This document shows, in pieces, positions 58,828 to 64,000 of a DNA stretch of 64,000 nucleotides (its first letter is position 1; the number at the start of each line of letters is the position of its first letter). This DNA is from Rhizobium sp. TH2 (GTDB lineage Bacteria; Pseudomonadota; Alphaproteobacteria; Rhizobiales; Rhizobiaceae): contig NZ_CP062231.1 in the NCBI RefSeq assembly GCF_024707525.1, positions 3,038,001 through 3,102,000 on the forward strand, in the 5' to 3' direction. The translations under genes and the position numbers were made by a program. Under the pieces are notes generated by a model. It made no database searches. It was not told where the DNA came from and saw nothing but the letters and a program-made list of their open reading frames with translations.

Positions 58828-59933
58828 CGCAGATCGAACTTCGCGGCATCGAAAAGTATTTCGGCGCCGTCCAGGTCATCAAGGACCTCAACCTGTCAAT
58901 CGCGGATGGCGAGTTCATCGTGCTTCTCGGCCAATCCGGCTGCGGCAAGACCACGACGCTTCGTGCCATCGCAGGGCTCGAATCCATCGACGTGGGCGAC
59001 ATCCTCATCGACGGTCAGCCGGTACAGCACTTGAAGGCATCGGATCGCGATATCGCCTTCGTGTTCCAATCCTTCTCGCTTTACCCGCACATGAGCGTCT
59101 ACGAGAACATTGCTTTCCCGCTTCGCGCCACCGGGCGGGATCGTGCCAGCATGGACGAGGAAGTGCGGGCAGTCGCAAAGACACTGCAGATATCGCACCT
59201 TCTATCGAGAAAGCCGTCGGCCCTGTCAGGTGGCGACATGCAGCGCGTGGCGATCGGCCGCGCGCTGGTGCGCCGTCCCAAGGCGATGCTGATGGACGAA
59301 CCGATCGGTGCGCTCGATGCGAAGCTTCGCGAGGAGATGCGCGCCGAAATAAAGCGGCTGCACATCAAGCAGGGCTCGACCACGATCTACGTCACCCACG
59401 ACCAGGTCGAGGCGATGTCCCTCGCCGACCGGATCGTCATCATGCATGAAGGCGTGCTGCAGCAGATCGGCAGCCCGTCCGAGGTCTATGGCCATCCCTC
59501 GAACTTGTTCGTCGCACAGTTCGTCGGAAGCCCGGTCATGAACGTGGCGGAGACCACCGTTTCCGATGAAGGTGGACAATTGAGCGCAAAGCTGCGTGGC
59601 GCCAGCCAGGGGTTCGAACTGCCGTCAGCACTTTCCGGCACGCTTTCAGCGGCCAAGGCCGAGAACGGCAACCTTACGCTCGGGGTCCGCCCCGAGGGCG
59701 TGCTTGTGGCGCGCGAGGCCCGCGAAGGCTTCATTCCCGTCGAGGCGCATATCATCGAGCCCCTCGGCTCGCATGACATCGTCGACCTCAAGCTGGGCGA
59801 CCAGATGCTGCGCGCCCGCACCAAGAGCGGTTTCGTGCCGCAGGCGGGCACCACGGTCTGGGCACGGATCGATCCGGCCCAGGCGCATTTCTTCAATACG
59901 GCGACTGGCATGTCCCTGGGGATCAGACTCTGA
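58824..59933 (+). CDS. Sugar ABC ATPase (first of two)
   Basis: A 369-residue ATPase. Walker A reads GQSGCGKT, with Gln where MalK has Pro. The signature is LSGGDMQRVAIGRAL, Walker B LMDEPIGALD and the H-loop VTHDQVEA. A TOBE region ends it (LGVRPEGVLV). The start overlaps the small membrane protein gene, and the stop overlaps the next ATPase by one base. Two different ATPases for one permease pair point to an asymmetric motor, as in the rhizobial glycerol importer GlpST. Confidence 0.9.
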   Translation: MTQIELRGIEKYFGAVQVIKDLNLSIADGEFIVLLGQSGCGKTTTLRAIAGLESIDVGDILIDGQPVQHLKASDRDIAFVFQSFSLYPHMSVYENIAFPLRATGRDRASMDEEVRAVAKTLQISHLLSRKPSALSGGDMQRVAIGRALVRRPKAMLMDEPIGALDAKLREEMRAEIKRLHIKQGSTTIYVTHDQVEAMSLADRIVIMHEGVLQQIGSPSEVYGHPSNLFVAQFVGSPVMNVAETTVSDEGGQLSAKLRGASQGFELPSALSGTLSAAKAENGNLTLGVRPEGVLVAREAREGFIPVEAHIIEPLGSHDIVDLKLGDQMLRARTKSGFVPQAGTTVWARIDPAQAHFFNTATGMSLGIRL

Positions 59934-61009
59934 TGGCGCATATCGAACTCAAGGGCATAACCAAGACCTTCGGCAACCACACAGCGCTCAAGGACCTGAA
60001 CCTGCAGATCGCCGACGGCGAATTCTTCGTGCTGCTCGGACAGACCGGCGCCGGCAAGACGACGACCTTGCGCCTGGTCGCCGGCCTGGAAAAGCCGACT
60101 GCGGGTACGGTGCTGATCGACGGCAAGGATATGGCCGACTGGGGTCCGGCCGAACGCGACGTGGCACTCGTCCTGCAGCAATATTCGCTCTATCCGCGCT
60201 ATACGGTGCGTGAAAATCTCGAATTTCCGCTCAAGCCCGCCATCCGTCGCGTTCCGCCCGCCGAGATCAAGGAGCGGGTGGACCGCGTCGCCAAAACGCT
60301 CCGCATCGAGCACCTGCTCGACCGCAAGACCGACCGGCTCTCGGGTGGTGAGATGCAGCGCGTCTCGATCGGCCGCGCGATCGTGCGCAAGCCGCGCGTC
60401 TTCCTGATGGACGAACCGCTCTCGGCACTCGACGCCAAGCTGCGCGAGGCGCTCCGGACCGAACTCAAGAACCTGCAGATGAATCTCGGCGCAACCTTCC
60501 TCTTCGTCACCCACGACCAGATCGAAGCGATGTCGATGGGCGACAAGATCGGCGTACTGAACAACGGCCAACTCGTGCAGACGGGCACGCCGCAGGACAT
60601 CTATACCAACCCGGTGAACACCTTCGTCGCGCGCGCCGTCGGCTCGCCGCCGATGAACCTGATCAACGGCTTGCTGTCTGATGGTCTGGCGGTGACGAGC
60701 GAAGGGCTGCGACTGCCGATCGGTTCTGGCCACGCAAAGCCGGTCGATGGCCGTCCCCTCACCTTCGGCATCCGGCCGGAGGATGTGGTGTTGGAAAGCG
60801 GCGGCGCAGGCGAGGCCAGGGTGCATGATATCGAAAATCACGGCGTCGAGAAGATCGTCACGCTGAAAACAGGCTCACAGCATCTGCATGCGACCGTACC
60901 GGCGCAGGTGGACGTCAAGATCGACGATGCGGTGCGCTTTTCGTGGAACCCTGATAAGGTCGTGCTCTTCGATGGCGGCAATGGCGTCAGCCTGCGGCAT
61001 GCCGGGTAA
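59933..61009 (+). CDS. Sugar ABC ATPase (second of two)
   Basis: A 358-residue ATPase. Walker A is GQTGAGKT, the signature LSGGEMQRVSIGRAI, Walker B LMDEPLSALD and the H-loop VTHDQIEA, so both sites look active. The C-terminal TOBE part has FGIRPEDVVL. It shares one base with the upstream ATPase stop (TGATG). It ends 12 bases before the convergent dehydrogenase gene, with no clear terminator between. Confidence 0.9.
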   Translation: MAHIELKGITKTFGNHTALKDLNLQIADGEFFVLLGQTGAGKTTTLRLVAGLEKPTAGTVLIDGKDMADWGPAERDVALVLQQYSLYPRYTVRENLEFPLKPAIRRVPPAEIKERVDRVAKTLRIEHLLDRKTDRLSGGEMQRVSIGRAIVRKPRVFLMDEPLSALDAKLREALRTELKNLQMNLGATFLFVTHDQIEAMSMGDKIGVLNNGQLVQTGTPQDIYTNPVNTFVARAVGSPPMNLINGLLSDGLAVTSEGLRLPIGSGHAKPVDGRPLTFGIRPEDVVLESGGAGEARVHDIENHGVEKIVTLKTGSQHLHATVPAQVDVKIDDAVRFSWNPDKVVLFDGGNGVSLRHAG

Positions 61010-61021
61010 GGTTTTTCGCTG

Positions 61022-61993
61022 TCAGGCGAAGCGGCGGCGGTAGTGCTCGACGGCCTCGGGATTGCGGAGATTGACCGGCAACTCGCCGTTCAGGATGCGG
61101 ATGACTTCGTCCGCCGCACCCAGCCCCATGCGCTTCATGCTCTCCTCCGTGATGCCAGCGAGATGCGGCGTCACGATCACATTGTCGAGATGCAGATAGG
61201 GATGGTCGGCCGGCAGCGGCTGGGTCGAGAAGACATCGAGCGCCGCGCCGCGGATCCTGCCCTCGATGAGCGCCGCGATCAGCGCATCGTCATCCACGAC
61301 CGGTCCGCGTGACACGTTGACGAGGATCGCACTCGGCTTCATTCGGTCGATGCGGCTCTTGTTCATCAGCCCCGTGGTTTCCGGCGTCAGCGGGCAGCAG
61401 AGAACCACGATATCGGCCGTGGCGACGAGATCATCGACATCGAGGAAACGGACGCCCTCTGGAAGGCTCGCGGGCGTCCGGCTATTGGCGACGACATCGA
61501 GGCCGAAGCCATGCTTGCCGATGCGGTAGATCGCCTGACCGACATTGCCCATGCCGATGACGCCGAGAACCCTGCCGCCGAGATCGATCGCCTGATCGCT
61601 ATGGGCACGGCCCGCCGTCCAGCCCTTGGTTCTGAGGTCCCGGTCCATCGGCCTAAACTGCCTGAGCAGCGCGAGCGTCACCATGAAGACATGCTCGGCG
61701 ACCGTCGGCGCATTCACCCCGGGCACGTTGGCGATCAGCACGCCCGCCGCCGTTGCTTCATCGTAGGGGATCATGTCGAGGCCGGCGCCATGGCGCACGG
61801 CGGCGCGCAACTGCGGGGCGTCGGAGAAAAAGGCCGTTGGGATTGGCGCCCGAACGATGACGATATTGGCGCCCCGCCCCTCGCGCAACAAGGTCTCGCC
61901 ATCAGGTGCCGTCGCGATGCGCAGATCGCCCGCGTCTTTCAGCTTGGACTCAGAGACGGGATGAAGCGAATGGGTGGAAAAGATGATGGGCAT
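61022..61993 (-). CDS. D-2-hydroxyacid dehydrogenase family protein
   Basis: A 323-residue NAD-dependent enzyme. The Rossmann motif is GMGNVG (147-152). The catalytic Arg229 (NVSRG) and His277 (TPHLAG) are present. The usual catalytic Glu is Gln258 (DVFSTQP), as in formate dehydrogenases, which may change substrate or pH behaviour. It probably oxidises or reduces a 2-hydroxy/2-keto acid from the sugar-acid route. ATG 61993 has GGAGG 4 bases upstream. It follows the GntR gene on the same strand after 27 bases. Confidence 0.85.
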   Translation of the reverse strand: MPIIFSTHSLHPVSESKLKDAGDLRIATAPDGETLLREGRGANIVIVRAPIPTAFFSDAPQLRAAVRHGAGLDMIPYDEATAAGVLIANVPGVNAPTVAEHVFMVTLALLRQFRPMDRDLRTKGWTAGRAHSDQAIDLGGRVLGVIGMGNVGQAIYRIGKHGFGLDVVANSRTPASLPEGVRFLDVDDLVATADIVVLCCPLTPETTGLMNKSRIDRMKPSAILVNVSRGPVVDDDALIAALIEGRIRGAALDVFSTQPLPADHPYLHLDNVIVTPHLAGITEESMKRMGLGAADEVIRILNGELPVNLRNPEAVEHYRRRFA

Positions 61994-62020
61994 GGCCCCT
62001 CCAGAAGCTGGTGTCGTCAA

Positions 62021-62710
62021 CTACTCTGGCATCGGAGGCCCCCCGATAAGGCCCTTCCAATAGCTTTCCGCCCCCTGCAGGTGCGCGCTCATCAGCGCTT
62101 GGGCAAGGTTGCCATCGCGCGCCACCAGGGCTTCATAGATGCGCAGGTGCTCCTCGTGCGAACGCCGGCTGCGGGCCAAGTCGCCGAAATAGATCGGCAG
62201 CCTCTGCTCACCCATGACGTAATAGACGCTGCACACCCGGAAGAAAACGCTGTTCTTTGTGGCCCGCACGATCTCCAGATGGAAATCCCTGTCTTCGCGG
62301 GCAAGCCCCTCGCCCTGGGCAAGCTTCGCTTCCGAGAGATCGAGGATTTCCCGCAGGCGTGCGTAATTCTCTTCCGTCGCGCGCGCGCAGGCAAGTTCGG
62401 CGGCCTTGATCTCGTGGATCTTCCTTAGCTCCACCGTCTCATAGATCAGGATCGGATCGAGCGGCACACCGGCCTTCGCAAAAAGCGCCATCGCATCGAC
62501 GCTCGCCTCTGTTGTCGTGAGATAAATGCCCGACTTGGCGCGCCGTTCGACGATGCGCATCGCTTCCAGGATGGCCAGCGCCTCGCGGATCAGGCCGCGG
62601 CTGACATTGAAATGCTCCGCCAGCTCCCGCTCCGAAGGCGTGCGCCCGTTGCCGCTCGAATTCGAGAAAAGGTATGCGGCCAAATCCGAGAGGAGACTGT
62701 TTTCTTTCAT
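62021..62710 (-). CDS. GntR/FadR family regulator
   Basis: A 229-residue protein with a winged helix (TPSERELAEHFNVSRGLIREALAILEAMRIVERR, residues ~24-57) and an FCD domain (RDFHLEIVRATKNS). It lies between the enolase-superfamily gene and the dehydrogenase gene in one operon. It is probably the regulator of this operon and of the convergent transport unit, where FadR-like palindromes lie at 54970-55163. I chose ATG 62710; the GTG two codons earlier (62716) overlaps the enolase stop as GTGA and is equally possible. Confidence 0.85.
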   Translation of the reverse strand: MKENSLLSDLAAYLFSNSSGNGRTPSERELAEHFNVSRGLIREALAILEAMRIVERRAKSGIYLTTTEASVDAMALFAKAGVPLDPILIYETVELRKIHEIKAAELACARATEENYARLREILDLSEAKLAQGEGLAREDRDFHLEIVRATKNSVFFRVCSVYYVMGEQRLPIYFGDLARSRRSHEEHLRIYEALVARDGNLAQALMSAHLQGAESYWKGLIGGPPMPE

Positions 62711-62712
62711 CG

Positions 62713-63882
62713 TCACTGTCTTTGCGCGTGGGCCTCCAGAACGCGCTGGTTGATCGTAAAGCCCAGGCCAGGTTTGTCAGGAATCTCTATCATGCCATCC
62801 TTCACCGATATGGTTTCCTCCACGAGCTCATGGATCATCGGGTTCGCGCCGAGCGAATATTCGATGACGAAGCTTGCCGGAGAAGCCGCGCACAGGTGCA
62901 GGCCGGAAAAGAAACACGGTGCACCGGCCCAAAGATGTGGGGCGAAACGGAGATTGAAGGCGCTGGCGATCGTGCTGATGCGCATGGCTTCCGTAATGCC
63001 GCCGCAGAAGGCCGGATCGGGCTGGAATATATCCGCGGCTCGCAGCATGGCAAGGTCGCGGAAGGCGAAACGTGTCGCCTCGCTCTCGCCTGCGGCAATT
63101 GGCACATTGCCCGATGCGCGCACCTCGGCCATGCCCGGCTTGTCGTCGGCAATCACAGGCTCCTCGAACCAGGCGAGGTCGCAATCCTGGATCAGCTGAA
63201 TGAACCTCTTGGCTTCCGAGACGGTGTAGGTTCCGTGCGCATCGACCATGAGCTCGACGGATGGCCCGAGCGATTTCCGCGCCGCCTTGACACGTTCGGC
63301 CGAAACGAGAGGCGCGCCATCCATGGCACCCACCCGCATCTTGACGGATTTGAACCCACCGGCGGCGATATAGGACTGCAGCTGGTCGCCGATTTTCTCC
63401 GCACTTTCCCAGCCGCCCGAGGCATAGGCCGGCAGCCGGTCCGCCTTGCGTCCCCCGAGCAAGGTCCAGACCGGCACGCCGAGCGATTTTCCGAGGATGT
63501 CCCACAGCGCGATATCGACGGCGCTGATCGCGGCCACCGACAGCCCCCGCCGGGACAATTCGGGCATCGCATGCCCTGCCCTCGACGCCGATTCATGGCG
63601 GACGCCGTTATAGAGCATCTCCCAGATATCAGTGATATTCGTGGGGTCGAGCCCGATAAGCTTGGGCGCCACCTCATGATTAATCAGGTGCACGAGACCG
63701 GCATAGGTTCCGGCACTGCCGGCCGCATTCTTGCCCTCGCCCCAGCCAACGATGCCGTCGTCCGTCTCGATGCGCAAGATCGCCGCATCGAACGTCGTCA
63801 GCCGCCCGAAATCGCTGCGGTGCTGGCGACTTGCTTCGATGGGAATGCGAACCCACCAGGCTTGCACGGTCTTGATACGCAT
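62713..63882 (-). CDS. Mandelate racemase/muconate lactonizing-type enolase superfamily enzyme
   Basis: A 389-residue enzyme with the metal ligands Asp214 (MVDAHGTYT), Glu240 (WFEEP) and Glu266 (AGESEA). Lys181-Met-Arg183 stands where mandelate racemase members have KxK, and His316 is in APHLWAG. Together they indicate a sugar-acid dehydratase or racemase. The exact substrate is open; the K-x-R form and the neighbouring hydroxyacid dehydrogenase suggest an aldonate or aldarate. It is distinct from the Gci at 16183. A hairpin lies just before it (63896-63922). Confidence 0.85.
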   Translation of the reverse strand: MRIKTVQAWWVRIPIEASRQHRSDFGRLTTFDAAILRIETDDGIVGWGEGKNAAGSAGTYAGLVHLINHEVAPKLIGLDPTNITDIWEMLYNGVRHESASRAGHAMPELSRRGLSVAAISAVDIALWDILGKSLGVPVWTLLGGRKADRLPAYASGGWESAEKIGDQLQSYIAAGGFKSVKMRVGAMDGAPLVSAERVKAARKSLGPSVELMVDAHGTYTVSEAKRFIQLIQDCDLAWFEEPVIADDKPGMAEVRASGNVPIAAGESEATRFAFRDLAMLRAADIFQPDPAFCGGITEAMRISTIASAFNLRFAPHLWAGAPCFFSGLHLCAASPASFVIEYSLGANPMIHELVEETISVKDGMIEIPDKPGLGFTINQRVLEAHAQRQ

Positions 63883-63895
63883 TTCGGATCCCCTT

Positions 63896-63922
63896 CCCTC
63901 GCAGCATCCACGCCTGCGAGGG
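63896..63922 (-). other. Hairpin between the edge gene and the enolase-superfamily gene
   Basis: CCCTCGCAG (63896-63904) and CTGCGAGGG (63914-63922) are perfect 9-bp arms around 9 bases. It stands between the stop at 63941 and the start at 63882, next to the ribosome site of the latter. It could be a processing or attenuation structure. Confidence 0.45.
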
Positions 63923-63940
63923 CTCGCTCTCAGGCGAAAT

Positions 63941-64000
63941 TCACTTGATCAGCGGAAGGATGGTCTCGGCGGTGATCCGCATCTGATCGTCGTAGAATTT
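63941..64000 (-). CDS. C-terminal end of an unidentified gene (cut by window edge)
   Basis: On the minus strand an open frame runs from the window edge to a TGA at 63941 and encodes only FYDDQMRITAETILPLIK and one residue before it. That is too little for a family call. Because it precedes the enolase-superfamily gene on the same strand by 58 bases, it is probably part of the same operon. Confidence 0.4.
   Translation of the reverse strand, partial: KFYDDQMRITAETILPLIK

Noticed and set aside
59486..60841. A 451-codon open frame antisense to the two sugar ATPases
   Set aside because: Both ATPases have intact motifs on the plus strand; the antisense frame only reflects their codon bias.

Overview
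This window looks like part of a rhizobial (Alphaproteobacteria, Hyphomicrobiales) chromosome or chromid. The support is a high-GC sequence, dense overlapping operons, a uronate-oxidation gene set of the Agrobacterium type (udh, gci, gli, kdgD plus a TRAP transporter), a GGAAC-N17-CGTT general-stress promoter before treZ, and many ABC uptake systems. I see 56 whole protein genes, two genes cut by the window edges, and no rRNA, tRNA, insertion sequence, phage gene or CRISPR array.

Layout. (1) 1-4.8 kb: end of treY, an ABC-F ATPase, a cysteine hydrolase, a small charged protein and treZ, for trehalose made from glycogen. (2) 4.9-10.2 kb: tyrosine degradation through homogentisate, as hmgA-fahA-maiA with a divergent MarR regulator, then an Lrp regulator divergent from hppD. 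(3) 10.2-12.3 kb: a DCC-family protein, a ProC-like reductase and a divergent SDR with an altered active site. (4) 12.4-20 kb: D-galacturonate/glucuronate oxidation, as the operon kdgD-gci-gli-dctP-dctQ-dctM, a GntR regulator and divergent udh. An 18-bp sequence is repeated exactly at both control points. (5) 20-26 kb: a GntR regulator divergent from a tightly overlapping operon of glycerate 2-kinase, a LarA-type racemase and all three nickel-pincer cofactor genes (larC, larE, larB). (6) 26-38.7 kb: a betaine-type operon with two covalent-FAD demethylating dehydrogenases, a non-pyrrolysine MttB homologue and a ProU/OpuA ABC transporter, with a divergent LysR regulator and a class III aminotransferase.

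(7) 38.9-44.4 kb: a redoxin, an AprA/FrdA-like flavoprotein, a two-cluster ferredoxin and an SsuABC/TauABC-type transporter, without any desulfonating monooxygenase. (8) 44.5-50.4 kb: a GH51 arabinofuranosidase with a sugar ABC transporter whose ATPase gene converges from the other strand. (9) 50.5-55 kb: the two halves of the plant Tm-1 protein as neighbouring genes, with a cupin and an M24 peptidase-like protein, and a divergent TetR regulator. (10) 55.1-64 kb: a second carbohydrate ABC system with two different ATPases and a 67-residue membrane protein, facing an enolase-superfamily dehydratase, a GntR regulator and a 2-hydroxyacid dehydrogenase.

Most modules pair an importer with catabolic enzymes and a local regulator, so the window reads as a run of nutrient-use cassettes for plant- or soil-derived compounds: pectin sugar acids, arabinan, betaines, organosulfur-like compounds and hydroxyacids. 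The best candidates for undescribed biology are the nickel-pincer operon with a kinase (20.8-26.0 kb), the MttB/dehydrogenase operon without a corrinoid protein (26.0-36.2 kb), the AprA-like/ferredoxin/ABC unit (38.9-44.4 kb) and the split Tm-1 operon (50.5-54.2 kb). All calls are from reading the sequence; no database search was run.
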